Assembly: GCF_044628455.1 (NCBI RefSeq)
Contig: NZ_JBIYZW010000001.1
Span: 558,001-622,000, forward strand
Reading direction: 5' to 3'
DNA from: Solirubrum sp044628455
GTDB taxonomy: Bacteria > Bacteroidota > Bacteroidia > Cytophagales > Hymenobacteraceae
DNA length: 64,000 nucleotides
Numbering within the stretch: position 1 is the first letter of the stretch; each line of letters begins with the position of its first letter. Below are positions 16,231-24,532 of the stretch, piece by piece. Below the pieces are notes generated by a model. That model was not told the origin of the DNA. It made no database searches and saw only the letters and a list, made by a program, of their open reading frames with translations. Made by a program: the position numbers and the translations under genes.

Positions 16231-17175
16231 CTACGCCTCTTCCGGCTCCGGCAGATTTACCAGCCGGTAACCCACTGCCGAGGCCTTGGGCCGAATGGGC
16301 TGCCCGACGTAGTGGGCGTAGGCTTTGGTGAAGCTGGCGCCGAAATAAAACATCATGGCCGAGTAAAACACGAACAGCAAGAGCAGCACCACCGAGGCCG
16401 CGGGACCGTAGATGGGCCCCAGGTTACGCGGCTGCAGCAGCAGGCCCAGTAGGCGCTGGCCCAGCTCGAAGAGCACCGCCGTGAGCAGGGCCCCGCGCCA
16501 GAGCGCCGGCCAGGGCACCCGGGCGTGGCTCAGGTTGCGGAAGGTGGCCCCAAACCAGGCCGCCAGAATCAGCAGCGACACCACGAAGTTCAGCCCCTGA
16601 AACAAGTAGTAGAGCAGGGTCAGGTCGAAGTCGCGGATGTAGTCGGCCAGCAGGTGCAGCAGCGAGTCGGCCACCAGGGCTGCCACGGCCAGCGCGCCCG
16701 TCACCAGCAGCAGCGCGCCCGAGCGGGCCCGCTCGCGCAGCACCCGCCCCAGGCGCCCCTGGGCCGGGCGCGGGCGCACCTGCCACAAGTCGTTGAGCGA
16801 GTTCTGAATCACCACGAACAGGGTCGTCGAGACGAACACCAGAAAGGTTGTGCCCAGGGCTGTGACCAGCCGGCTGCGCTCGAGGTTGGTCACGTTCAGC
16901 ACAATCTGCTCAAGCAGCCCCGCGCCACTGTCGCCAATGAGGTCGGAGAGCTTGCCCAGCAGGGCTGTGCGCACGATGGAGGCGGGATAGAGCGCCCCGA
17001 GCACGGCCGTGAACAGGATGAGGATGGGCGGCAGGGCGAAGGTGGTGAAGAAGGCCGTGGCCGCGCCCAGCCGCAGCGGGTCGTGGGCCGCCAGCTCGCG
17101 GCCGGCACGGCGCAGCAGCCGGGCGAAGTCGCGCCAGAAATAGGGGGGCTGCGCCGGGGAACTTACCTTTGTCAT
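16231..17175 (-). CDS. YihY/UPF0761 family membrane protein
   Basis: This 314-residue inner-membrane protein (once annotated ribonuclease BN) has six predicted helices and the family landmarks: LRLGAATAFFTTFALPPIL near the start, a central GTTFLVFVSTTLFVVIQ helix, NDLWQV, and the late PGRNxxG-like stretch PRNLGPIYGPAASVVLLLLF. Its role is not known, although transport or envelope functions are discussed. The frame is open to 17292; the ATG at 17175 gives MTKVSSPAQ and the expected length. It is 26 bases upstream of the helicase start on the same strand. Confidence 0.88.
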   Translation of the reverse strand: MTKVSSPAQPPYFWRDFARLLRRAGRELAAHDPLRLGAATAFFTTFALPPILILFTAVLGALYPASIVRTALLGKLSDLIGDSGAGLLEQIVLNVTNLERSRLVTALGTTFLVFVSTTLFVVIQNSLNDLWQVRPRPAQGRLGRVLRERARSGALLLVTGALAVAALVADSLLHLLADYIRDFDLTLLYYLFQGLNFVVSLLILAAWFGATFRNLSHARVPWPALWRGALLTAVLFELGQRLLGLLLQPRNLGPIYGPAASVVLLLLFVFYSAMMFYFGASFTKAYAHYVGQPIRPKASAVGYRLVNLPEPEEA

Positions 17176-17276
17176 GCGGGGCGTGGGCAGCCGCGGTGCC
17201 TGCGGCCGAAAAAGCGAATGTAGGCTCCTAACGGCGGGCAGCAGGTGCCCGTTGCCGCGCCGCCCGCTGGTTTTGT

Positions 17277-17801
17277 ATGTCCGCTGAAGCAACTCCGCCC
17301 GTGGCGGGCTTTTTTCGTCGCCGAGTCGTCGAACCCCTGCTCGGGCAGCTGCGCCAGGGCCTGGCGCCCGAGCAGTTGGCGCTTACCGTGGCCCTGGGTA
17401 CTTCGTTCGGGCTGGTGCCGGTGCTGGGGCTGACCACGCTGCTGGCTACGGCCGTGGCCGTGTGGCTGCGCCTGAACGTGGCCACCATGCTGCTGGTAAG
17501 CCATCTGTTGAGCCCCCTGCAGGTACTGCTGTTGCTGCCGCTGATGCGTTTTGGGGCCGGCCTGCTGGGCGGGCCCAGTGCCGGCAAGCTCACCCTGGAG
17601 CGCATCAAGTACCTGTTCAGCCACGATCTGGCCGGCGCTTTTCAGCTGTTCTGGCGGGCCGAGCTGGGGGCTTTGCTGCTGTGGGTGGCGGGCTCGGTGC
17701 CGGTGGTGCTGCTGCTTTACTGGGTGCTGCGGCCCGTGTTCCGGCGCGTGGCCGCCCGCCAGCAGCTGGTCGAGCAGCCCGAGGTGCGGCCAGGGCAGTA
17801 G
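17277..17801 (+). CDS. DUF2062 family membrane protein
   Basis: This 174-residue protein has the DUF2062 pattern: a basic amphipathic start (FFRRRVVEPL), SPEQLALTVALG-like APEQLALTVALGTSFGLVPV, then three hydrophobic helices and LSPLQVLLLLPL. The family often sits next to glycosyltransferases or lipid genes; its function is unresolved. It is divergent from YihY with about 100 bases between the starts. A long bidirectional terminator follows. Confidence 0.85.
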   Translation: MSAEATPPVAGFFRRRVVEPLLGQLRQGLAPEQLALTVALGTSFGLVPVLGLTTLLATAVAVWLRLNVATMLLVSHLLSPLQVLLLLPLMRFGAGLLGGPSAGKLTLERIKYLFSHDLAGAFQLFWRAELGALLLWVAGSVPVVLLLYWVLRPVFRRVAARQQLVEQPEVRPGQ

Positions 17802-17880
17802 CAAAGGCCTTTCATTAACGCCGTTGAGCAATGGCTAGCTGCGAGTCGCCCGCCCAGATGGCTTTTCGGAATCCTTGATT

Positions 17881-17923
17881 CACGAGAAAGCCCCGCGTTG
17901 CAGCAACGCGGGGCTTTCTCGTG
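17881..17923. terminator. Bidirectional terminator between DUF2062 and SseB genes
   Basis: A perfect 20-bp stem (17881-17900 with 17904-17923) and 3-base loop lie between two convergent genes. The AGAAAG/CTTTCT flanks within the stem give short U-runs in both directions. Confidence 0.85.
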
Positions 17924-17944
17924 TGAGACAAATTCTCGGAGCCT

Positions 17945-18919
17945 CTACGCTTCCTGGCGGTGGTACAGCGGCTCTTGCTGGCTGAAGTACTGGGTCAACG
18001 GCTCCTCGGGGTCGGCGCTCAGGCGCACCACATCCACGGTTTCCTGCTCCGAGATGTACTGCTTGAGCACCGGGCCCAGCTCCTGCAGGAAGTTCATGTC
18101 TTCGCCGTCTACCTCGAAAGCCAGCAGCAGGCGCGGGGCGGCGGGCTGCCCGGCCAGCTGCATCACGGCCATGTGGCCGGCCTTAATGTGCGGGTGCGCG
18201 GCGCAGAACTGCTGCAGCGACTCGGCCATACCCTCGGGCAGCTCGGTAATCTGGCTGAGCTGCACCTGCGGCTGCTCCTGGCCCTCGGCGCCCTGGCCGA
18301 AGATGCGGCCCGAAAGCAGGTCGTCGAGTTCCTGGGCCACCAGCAGCTTGCCGAAGGGCGAGAAGGGGTTGAGCACGCACTCGGCGCCGGCCACCATCTG
18401 AAACAGGGCCTGGCCCTGGATGCGCAGGAAGTTGACTTCCTCGGGGTTGGCGCCGCCGTCGTAGATGCGCTGCTCGCAGGAAAACACCGGAATGCGGCCG
18501 TCGTGCAGTACGTGCAGCTGAATTTCGGTGCCTTCGTCCACGGTTACCTCACCGCTGGGCGTGCCTTCGGGCTGCACCGTGAGTACCAGCAGCTCGCCGT
18601 GCAGCAGCTCGTGGTAGAACGCCAGGCGCATGTCGGGCTCCTGGGCGGCGCGCAGCAAAGCTTCCTCCAGGGGAGTAGCCGGCTCGAAGTGCGGTACCTG
18701 GGGCGCGTCGGGCGGCATGGGCGGCACCATGGGCATCATCGGCTGCAGGTCGGGTGCGGCCTGGGTGGCAAAGGTGGGGCGCTGGTAGCGCGGGCCGCCG
18801 GCGGGCTTGGGCGCCTCGGCGGCGGGGGAGGCAGTAGGAGCAGCGGGGGAGGCCGAAGGGGTGGTGGGCGCCGCGGCCGGCGCTTCAGGTTTTTTCTTCA
18901 GGAAATCGAGGAGGCCCAT
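17945..18919 (-). CDS. SseB family protein
   Basis: This 324-residue protein has a short basic start (MGLLDFLKKKPEA), a disordered Ala/Pro/Thr-rich linker to about residue 75, and then SseB N- and C-terminal domains: LEEALLRAAQEPDMRLAFY, QALFQMVAGAECVLNPFSPF, LLVAQELDDLLSG and the late YISEQETVDVVRLS. SseB was named for effects on serine sensitivity in E. coli; the biochemical role is unclear, and related domains occur in secretion and polymorphic-toxin contexts. It lies 85 bases downstream of the cytochrome c gene on the same strand and could be cotranscribed. Confidence 0.85.
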   Translation of the reverse strand: MGLLDFLKKKPEAPAAAPTTPSASPAAPTASPAAEAPKPAGGPRYQRPTFATQAAPDLQPMMPMVPPMPPDAPQVPHFEPATPLEEALLRAAQEPDMRLAFYHELLHGELLVLTVQPEGTPSGEVTVDEGTEIQLHVLHDGRIPVFSCEQRIYDGGANPEEVNFLRIQGQALFQMVAGAECVLNPFSPFGKLLVAQELDDLLSGRIFGQGAEGQEQPQVQLSQITELPEGMAESLQQFCAAHPHIKAGHMAVMQLAGQPAAPRLLLAFEVDGEDMNFLQELGPVLKQYISEQETVDVVRLSADPEEPLTQYFSQQEPLYHRQEA

Positions 18920-19004
18920 GCGTAACGAACTAGTTGAAGATGCAAGCTAAGGAGGAATGACGAAGAATGCAGCCTCGCCGCGGCGTAAAAGGCCACCGGC
19001 CGGG

Positions 19005-19445
19005 CTACGGCGCCATATCGGCCGTGCGGCAGGGCTCGAGCAGGCGCGTGACCTCCGAAATGGTGTAGGGCTCGAGTTGGTTGCCCCAGTTGCTTTGCAC
19101 GTAGTTGAGCAGATTGGTGATTTGGGCGTCGGTCAGGTCGTGCTGGCCGGGCATCACCTGGTTGTACTCCACGCCGTTGACCACCACGGGGCCCTGCTGG
19201 CCGTGCTGCACCAGGCAGGGCAGGCCGGCGCGGTGGCGGGCCAGGTAGTCGGCGCCGGCCAGGGGCGGAATCAGGCGGCGCAGGCCCTGGCCCTGCTCGC
19301 CGTGGCAGCTGGCGCAGCGGGCCGCGTACAGGCGCTGGCCTTCGTTCTGGCGGTCGGTGAAGCAGCCGCTCAGTAGCAGGGCCAGCGCGGCGCAGCCCCC
19401 GGCGAGCCGGGGCCAGCGGCGGCGAAAGTCGGCGAGGCGGGGCAT
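19005..19445 (-). CDS. Lipoprotein cytochrome c, class I
   Basis: This 146-residue electron carrier has a lipoprotein signal (lipobox LLSGC) and one haem-binding site CASCH (in YAARCASCHGEQGQG). The axial Met is in YNQVMPGQHDLTD, followed by the closing helix ITNLLNYVQSNWG. It should sit on the periplasmic face and pass electrons, probably to a terminal oxidase. It starts 6 bases after the SCO stop and forms one operon with the SCO gene and a small lipoprotein gene. No oxidase subunit is in the window. Confidence 0.92.
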   Translation of the reverse strand: MPRLADFRRRWPRLAGGCAALALLLSGCFTDRQNEGQRLYAARCASCHGEQGQGLRRLIPPLAGADYLARHRAGLPCLVQHGQQGPVVVNGVEYNQVMPGQHDLTDAQITNLLNYVQSNWGNQLEPYTISEVTRLLEPCRTADMAP

Positions 19446-19451
19446 GGCGGC

Positions 19452-20141
19452 TTAGTTGCGGGCCGTGGCCGGGGCGGCGGGCAGCTCCTGCAGCAGCACG
19501 GGTAAGTCGCGCAGCAGGCGGTCCACTTCCTGGGTGTTGGTGCCGTCGTACACCCCGCGGATGTGGCGCTCGGCATCCACCAGCACGAAGGCGCCGCTGT
19601 GCACCGCTCCGCCGGGGGCGCTGGGGTCGCGCTGGGCGGCCACCATGTAAGTGCGGGCCAGGCGGAAAATGGTGTCGCGCTCGGCCGTGGCGAAGTGCCA
19701 CTGGGCGGCGTTGGTCACGCCCAGGCGCTGGGCGTAGTCGCGCAGCACCGCAATGGTGTCGTGCTCGGGGTCGATGGTGTGCGAGAGAAAGGCCACCCGC
19801 TCGTCGCCCTGGTATTTCTCGAACACGCGCAGCATCTCGGCGCTCATCTTGGGGCAGATGCTGGGGCAGGTAGCGAAAAAGAAGTCGGCGATGTAGACCT
19901 TGCCCCGGAACGTGGCCGGCGTCACCGTCTGGCTGTCCTGGTTGGTGAGGGTGAAAGCGGGCAGGGTGGGGTAGGTGGTGTCGCCGGGGGCCACTACGGT
20001 AGGCTCGCCCAGGTAGGGCAGGCGGGCCCCACCGGCCGCGTCGGCATCGGAGTTGGGCTGGCAGGCCTGGAAGCCCGGCAGCGAGACGGCCGCGAGGGCC
20101 AGGGCAGAAAGAAAGGAGCGGGAAGGCAGGAAGCGCATCAT
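19452..20141 (-). CDS. SCO1/SenC family copper chaperone-like protein
   Basis: This 229-residue thioredoxin-fold protein is of the SCO family, which delivers copper to the CuA site of cytochrome c oxidase or reduces its cysteines. The metal site CPSICPK (CxxxC) follows the strand VYIADFFFATCP, and the conserved distal His is in AVHSGAFVLVD. The N-terminus is a lipoprotein-like signal (SLPGFQACQP). Two ATGs are adjacent (20141 and 20138); the first is used. It lies 23 bases after the small lipoprotein gene and 6 bases before the cytochrome c gene, which supports a respiratory role. Confidence 0.92.
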   Translation of the reverse strand: MMRFLPSRSFLSALALAAVSLPGFQACQPNSDADAAGGARLPYLGEPTVVAPGDTTYPTLPAFTLTNQDSQTVTPATFRGKVYIADFFFATCPSICPKMSAEMLRVFEKYQGDERVAFLSHTIDPEHDTIAVLRDYAQRLGVTNAAQWHFATAERDTIFRLARTYMVAAQRDPSAPGGAVHSGAFVLVDAERHIRGVYDGTNTQEVDRLLRDLPVLLQELPAAPATARN

Positions 20142-20164
20142 CGGCAAGGGAAACGGCGGCGAAA

Positions 20165-20605
20165 CTAGCGGGCGGAAGAAGCCGGGGCGGCCGGCAGCAG
20201 CAGCCGGGCCGAGTCGACGGCCTGGTTCATGAGCACGCCCACCGAGTCGATGCGCTGCTGCTGCCGGGCGTAGTAGGCCAGGGTGCGGGCGTGGCTCACC
20301 GAGTCGGTCGGCTGGCGGTACTGGTGCATCCAGTCCATCATGGCCGCGTCGGCGCGCAGCAGGGCGCGGCGCCGGCGGCCGGCGGCCACCGAGTCGGACA
20401 CCTTGGCCAGCTGCTGGCGCAGGCTGTAGAGCTCGTCCATGCGGGCCATCAGCTCGTCGTGGCGGGCCATTACCCGGTCTTTGGCGGCCAGCTCGGCGGC
20501 GGCTTGTTTTTCCTCCTCGCTCTGCAGCGACAGGCAGGCGGGCAGCATCGTCAGGAGCAAACCTGCCATCAGCAGGCGGGCGGTGGGGCGGCAAAGCTTC
20601 TTCAC
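20165..20605 (-). CDS. Small coiled-coil lipoprotein in the SCO-cytochrome operon
   Basis: This 146-residue lipoprotein (lipobox LPAC) is mostly helical and rich in charged residues (SEEEKQAAAELAAKDRVMAR, then MARMDELYSLRQQLAKVSDS). No domain is recognised. The frame is open to 20644, but I choose the GTG at 20605. The upstream codons contain a perfect TACCTTTG promoter box, and the GTG gives a clean signal peptide (KKLCRPTARLLMAGLLL). As first gene of the operon with SCO and cytochrome c it may help assemble or anchor the respiratory complex; this is inference. Confidence 0.75.
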   Translation of the reverse strand: MKKLCRPTARLLMAGLLLTMLPACLSLQSEEEKQAAAELAAKDRVMARHDELMARMDELYSLRQQLAKVSDSVAAGRRRRALLRADAAMMDWMHQYRQPTDSVSHARTLAYYARQQQRIDSVGVLMNQAVDSARLLLPAAPASSAR

Positions 20606-20609
20606 GCCG

Positions 20610-20617
20610 CAAAGGTA
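20610..20617 (-). promoter_or_regulatory. TACCTTTG -7 box of the SCO-cytochrome operon
   Basis: The box matches the Bacteroidota consensus TAnnTTTG fully and lies 4 bases before the GTG start, so the transcript would be essentially leaderless. No TTG is found at the ideal -33 distance. Confidence 0.55.
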
Positions 20618-20645
20618 GACCCGCGCCGCCAAACCCGAAGGCAAT

Positions 20646-20935
20646 GGGGGAATGAGGATGAATGTGGGAGAATGTGCAGAATGTGGGGAATGGGCGGAAT
20701 GAGAGAGAATGTGCGGGAATGGATGAGGCGGGCCTGGGATTGAGCCGTAACCCGGCGTCTTACCGGAGGGCCGTTCGGGCGGGTAGCCGCCCGGCGGCGT
20801 TTCTACTTCCCCAAATCAACCGGCTTTGCCCACGAAGCAGGGGCAAAAGGCTGTCCCATTTCCCACATTCCGCACATTCATCCCCATTCCTTCACATTCA
20901 CCCATCCCCACATTCCCTCATTCACCCATTGGCTA
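20646..20935. repeat. GAATG/CATTC inverted repeat island 1
   Basis: From 20646 to about 20735, AATG cores recur eight or more times every 9-10 bases (GGGAATG, GAATGTG). From about 20855 to 20932 the complement recurs (CACATTC, CCCATTC). Read on the minus strand, this second arm begins 4 bases after the TAG stop (20933-20935) of the DUF4112 gene. The centre (20736-20854) is unrelated GC-rich sequence. This fills the whole 327-base gap between two minus-strand genes; no coding frame is credible. Confidence 0.65.
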
Positions 20936-21448
20936 CAGCGTCCAGTGCTGCTGGCCGTACTGCCACAGCCACAGCAGGATCTTCCATAGGCCCCAGCCCA
21001 GCAGGCCGAAGAACAGCAGCAGCCCCACGGCCAGCACCACAATCAGGCCGGTGCCGCGTCCCTGGTGGCGGCCTTCCTGGTAGTGGCGCTGCAGCAGGCG
21101 CACGTTCCGCTCGTTGCTCTTGTAGGCGAAGTCGAACAGGTTGCCGATGATGGGAATGCTGCCCACGACGGTGTCGAGCAGCACGTTGAGCACCATCAGG
21201 ATGATGACTTTGCGGCTGGCCCCGTGGCGGGCCATCGTCAGGATGAGGGCCGACGACACGGCGAAGGTGCCCAGCTCGCCCAGCACCGGCACCAGGCCCA
21301 GCAGCGGGTCGAGGCCGAAGCGGAACTGGGTGCCGGGCAGCCGGAATTGGCTGTCCATCAGCCTGGCCACCTGGTTGACCCACTGCAGGCGCGGGTCGGT
21401 AGCGGCGGCGGGCGGAACGATGACGGAGGGACGGGTGGGAGCGGCCAT
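20933..21448 (-). CDS. DUF4112 family membrane protein
   Basis: This 171-residue protein has the DUF4112 core: VARLMDSQFRLPGTQFRFGL, DPLLGLVPVLGELGTFAVS, and the block NVLLDTVVGSIPIIGNLFDF followed by YKSNERNVRLL. These are re-entrant or membrane-associated helices, and one further C-terminal helix (LIVVLAVGLLLFFGLLGWG) is clear. The function is unknown. It is divergent from the aldo/keto reductase, with a 20-unit 21-bp array in the shared 565-base upstream region. Confidence 0.9.
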   Translation of the reverse strand: MAAPTRPSVIVPPAAATDPRLQWVNQVARLMDSQFRLPGTQFRFGLDPLLGLVPVLGELGTFAVSSALILTMARHGASRKVIILMVLNVLLDTVVGSIPIIGNLFDFAYKSNERNVRLLQRHYQEGRHQGRGTGLIVVLAVGLLLFFGLLGWGLWKILLWLWQYGQQHWTL

Positions 21449-21505
21449 GACGGAAGGGGTTTAGCGCTTTTTACGCAACCCGCCGCGAAACGGCCCGCCG
21501 GGGCG

Positions 21506-21925
21506 CGGCGCGGCTTTTTGCCGCTCGGTCGCGGCTCTGAGCCGCGGCATTGCGGCTGGAAACCGCCCGGTCGCGGCTTTTAGCCGGTCCGTCGCGGTTT
21601 GAAGCCGGGACTTCGCGGCTCCGAACCGCGGAGTCGCGGCTTTTTGCCGCTCGGTTGCGGCTTTTTGCCGCTCGGTTGCGGCTTTTTACCGCGACTTCGC
21701 GGTTCGAAGCCGGTCGGTTGCGGTTGGGAGCCGCGAGGTCGCGGCTTTTCATCGCACCGACGCGGTTTTTCATCGCGGCAGCGCGGCTTTTTGTTGCGGC
21801 AGACCGAAGTTTGGTCGCAGCAGTGCGGCTTTCTGTCGCATTGGCACGAACTTACGTCTCACGAACATGGGTTTTCGTTGCGCGAAAGCCGCTTTTCGTT
21901 GCACCGACTCGGATTTTTATCGCGG
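21506..21925. repeat. 21-bp imperfect tandem array, 20 units, between divergent genes
   Basis: Twenty consecutive units of exactly 21 bases run from 21506 to 21925 without an insertion or deletion. The core is TCGCGGCTTTTTGCCGC, itself a small hairpin (GCGGC-TTTTT-GCCGC). Units at 21632-21694 are nearly identical, and units after about 21780 are decayed. The array fills most of the 565-base gap between the DUF4112 and aldo/keto reductase starts. The remaining gap shows no gene. Repeat-encoded frames here (such as an Arg/Ser-rich one at 21471-21773 on the minus strand) are by-products of the period being seven codons. Confidence 0.9.
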
Positions 21926-22013
21926 GTCGGCAGCCGGGAGCTGCGGCCAATCAATTCGGGCGCGGGCCGGTTATCAGGGTCTGCGAGTTCATCCCTTCCC
22001 AACCCCCACTGCT

Positions 22014-23012
22014 ATGAACACTCTTCCTTCCCGCACCCTGGGCCGCCAGGGCCTCACCGTCTCGGCCCTGGGCTTGGGCTGCATGGGCATGTCGGACTTC
22101 TACGCCGGCCGCGACGACGCCGAGAGCCTGCGCACCCTGCACCGGGCCCAGGAGCTGGGCGTCACGTTTTTCGACACGGCCGACATGTACGGCCCCTTCA
22201 AAAACGAGGAGCTGCTGGGCCGTTTCCTGCAGGGGCGCCGGGCCGAGGTGGTGCTGGCCACCAAGTTCGGCATTCAGCGCGACCCCCAGGACCCGGCCCG
22301 GCGCGGCGTGAACGGCCGGCCCGAGTACGTGCGCCAGGCCTGCGAAGCCTCGCTGCGCCGTCTCGGCACCGACTACATCGACCTCTACTACCAGCATCGC
22401 GTCGACCCGCACACGCCCATCGAGGAGACCGTGGGCGCCATGAGCCGGCTGGTGGAGGAGGGCAAGGTGCGCTTCCTGGGCTTGAGCGAGGCCGCCCCCG
22501 ACACCCTGCGCCGGGCCCACGCCGTGCACCCCATCTCGGCTCTGCAAAGCGAGTACTCGCTCTGGAGCCGCGACCCCGAAGACGCCGTGCTGCCGGTGTG
22601 CCGCGAGCTGGGCATTGGCTTCGTGCCCTACTCGCCGCTGGGCCGCGGCTTTCTCACCGGCCAGATCAAGCGCTTCGAGGATTTGGCCGCCGACGACTAC
22701 CGCCGCTTTACGCCCCGGTTTCAGGGCGACAACTTCCAGAAAAACCTCGACCTGGTAACCCGCATCGGCGAGCTGGCGGCCGAAAAAGCCTGCACGCCCG
22801 GGCAGCTGGCGCTGGCCTGGGTGCTCAGCCAGGGCGACGACATCGTGCCCATTCCCGGCACCAAGCGCGTCAGCTACCTCGAAGAAAACGTGGCCGCCCT
22901 GCGGGTGCCGCTCACGCCCGCCGAGCGGCGCCGCCTCGACGAAATTGCCCCGCAGGGCGCCGCGGCCGGTCCGCGCTACCCCGCCGAAATGATGCAGTCG
23001 GTGAACCGCTAA
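22014..23012 (+). CDS. Aldo/keto reductase
   Basis: This 332-residue NADPH-dependent oxidoreductase has a TIM-barrel fold. The catalytic tetrad is visible: Asp and Tyr in FFDTADMYG, Lys in ATKFG and His in LYYQHRVD. The cofactor segment is IPGTKRVSYLEEN near the C-terminus. The sequence (LGLGCMGMS) is closest to the AKR13/YakC-like group that reduces aldehydes, methylglyoxal or similar carbonyls; the substrate is unknown. The frame opens at 21867 inside the repeat array, and the ATG at 22014 is the conserved start. Confidence 0.94.
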   Translation: MNTLPSRTLGRQGLTVSALGLGCMGMSDFYAGRDDAESLRTLHRAQELGVTFFDTADMYGPFKNEELLGRFLQGRRAEVVLATKFGIQRDPQDPARRGVNGRPEYVRQACEASLRRLGTDYIDLYYQHRVDPHTPIEETVGAMSRLVEEGKVRFLGLSEAAPDTLRRAHAVHPISALQSEYSLWSRDPEDAVLPVCRELGIGFVPYSPLGRGFLTGQIKRFEDLAADDYRRFTPRFQGDNFQKNLDLVTRIGELAAEKACTPGQLALAWVLSQGDDIVPIPGTKRVSYLEENVAALRVPLTPAERRRLDEIAPQGAAAGPRYPAEMMQSVNR

Positions 23013-23173
23013 CCCAGCCGGGGCCGGGCGGGTAAGCAGGTCAGCAGCTCCTTCTCCGGCCGGTCTTTGGCGGCAAGGCGCTATTTTGGTCCGGCGGGCC
23101 GCACGGGGCGGCCCTCTATCCCGGTTGCCCGTACAGGCTGCCGAGGCCGGGACGCACCGGCAACGCGCCGCCT

Positions 23174-24469
23174 ATGAGCACCCCCCTGCTGATCATCCTG
23201 ATTGGCTTTCTGATCTTCCTGGGCCACTACCTGGCGCAGCTGTTTCAGCGCACCAAGATTCCCGACGTGGTGGGCCTGCTGCTGGTGGGCATGCTGCTCG
23301 GGCCGGTGTTTCACCTCATCGACCCCGCGGCGTTCGGGCGGGCGGGGCGGGTGTTCACCAACCTGGTGCTGGTGTTCATCTTGTTTGAGAGTGGCCTCGA
23401 CGTGCGCTTCGAGCAGCTGCGCTCGGCCCTGCGCGGCACCGTCTCGCTCACCACCCTCAACTTCGTGGTGACCACGCTGGTGGTGTGTGCCCTGGCCCAG
23501 GCCTTTACCCAGCTGGACTTTCTCAGCTGCCTGATTCTGGGCACCATCCTGGGCGGCACGTCCTCGGCGGTGGTCACCACCCTGGCCCGGCAGGTGCGCA
23601 TCCTGCCCCAAACCTCCACCACGCTGGTGCTGGAGTCGGCCTTCAGCGACGTGTATACCCTGGCCATTCCCATTGCCCTGATCAGCTTCTACACCGGCAC
23701 CTCGTTCAACGTGGCCACCCTGTTCAGCCAGATTGTGCTGTCGCTCGTGGGGGCGGTGCTGGCCGGGGCCGTGAGCGGCTACCTGTGGCTGGAGCTGCTC
23801 AACCGGGTGCCCACGCTGCTGAAAACGCGCTTTTCGACCCCGGCCTTCGCCTTTATTCTCTACGGGCTGGTGGAGCTGCTCGAGTTCAGCGGCCCCATCG
23901 CGGTTTTGTTCTTCGGCATCACGCTGGGCAACCTGCCCTTGCTGCGCCGCGGCTGGCTGCGCACCGTGCTGCCGGCCCGCGCCGTGGAGCTGACCGCGCT
24001 GGAAAAGGACTTCTTCGCCGAAATCGTGTTTCTGCTGCGCACCTTTTTCTTCGTGTACGTGGGCCTGTCCATTGTGCTCGACGACCCCGGGCTGATTGCG
24101 CTGGGCGTGAGCATGGCGGTGGTGCTGTTTCTGGTGCGCATTCCGGTGGTGCTGGCCTCGGCTGACCGCCACACCCCGCAGTTCGACATGGCCCTGATGA
24201 GCATCATGATTCCCAAGGGCCTGGGTGCGGCAGTGCTGGCTACCCTGCCCGCGCAGCGCGGGCTGCCCGGCGGGGCGGCCATCCAAACCATCACCTTCGC
24301 CGTGATTGTGGCTACCACGCTGCTGTGCACGGCGCTGTTTTTCCTGCTCGAAAAGCGCCGCATCCTGGGCTTCTACCAGCTGTTCTTCCGCCCGCCGCGC
24401 CCCCTCGACGCGGCCAGCCCCGGCCCCGACAGCGGCGCGGAAACGGCTGATTCCGCCGAACGCCCCTGA
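23174..24469 (+). CDS. Cation:proton antiporter (CPA family), first copy
   Basis: This 431-residue inner-membrane protein has about 12 helices and the Na+/H+ exchanger domain: IPDVVGLLLVGMLLGP, LVFILFESGLDV, GTILGGTSSAVVTTL and LVLESAFSDVYTLAI (the conserved acidic residues of the transport site). There is no C-terminal TrkA-N or TrkA-C domain; the soluble tail is a short Pro/Ala/Asp-rich stretch. It exchanges Na+ or K+ for protons. A second antiporter (27806) and a diadenylate cyclase gene lie close by, suggesting cation homeostasis as the theme of this region. Confidence 0.9.
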   Translation: MSTPLLIILIGFLIFLGHYLAQLFQRTKIPDVVGLLLVGMLLGPVFHLIDPAAFGRAGRVFTNLVLVFILFESGLDVRFEQLRSALRGTVSLTTLNFVVTTLVVCALAQAFTQLDFLSCLILGTILGGTSSAVVTTLARQVRILPQTSTTLVLESAFSDVYTLAIPIALISFYTGTSFNVATLFSQIVLSLVGAVLAGAVSGYLWLELLNRVPTLLKTRFSTPAFAFILYGLVELLEFSGPIAVLFFGITLGNLPLLRRGWLRTVLPARAVELTALEKDFFAEIVFLLRTFFFVYVGLSIVLDDPGLIALGVSMAVVLFLVRIPVVLASADRHTPQFDMALMSIMIPKGLGAAVLATLPAQRGLPGGAAIQTITFAVIVATTLLCTALFFLLEKRRILGFYQLFFRPPRPLDAASPGPDSGAETADSAERP

Positions 24470-24532
24470 CCGCCCCGAGCCATTACGCGCCAGGCTGCGG
24501 CGGTTGAGCTCACGGGTCCGGTAGCTGGGGCG

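Noticed and set aside
21471..21773. A 100-codon minus-strand frame with KSRNRAA heptads
   Set aside because: The peptide period is a direct result of the 21-bp array being seven codons long; other frames are open too, and there is no start context.
21506..21925. CRISPR array
   Set aside because: Units are contiguous 21-mers without spacers, and no cas gene is present.
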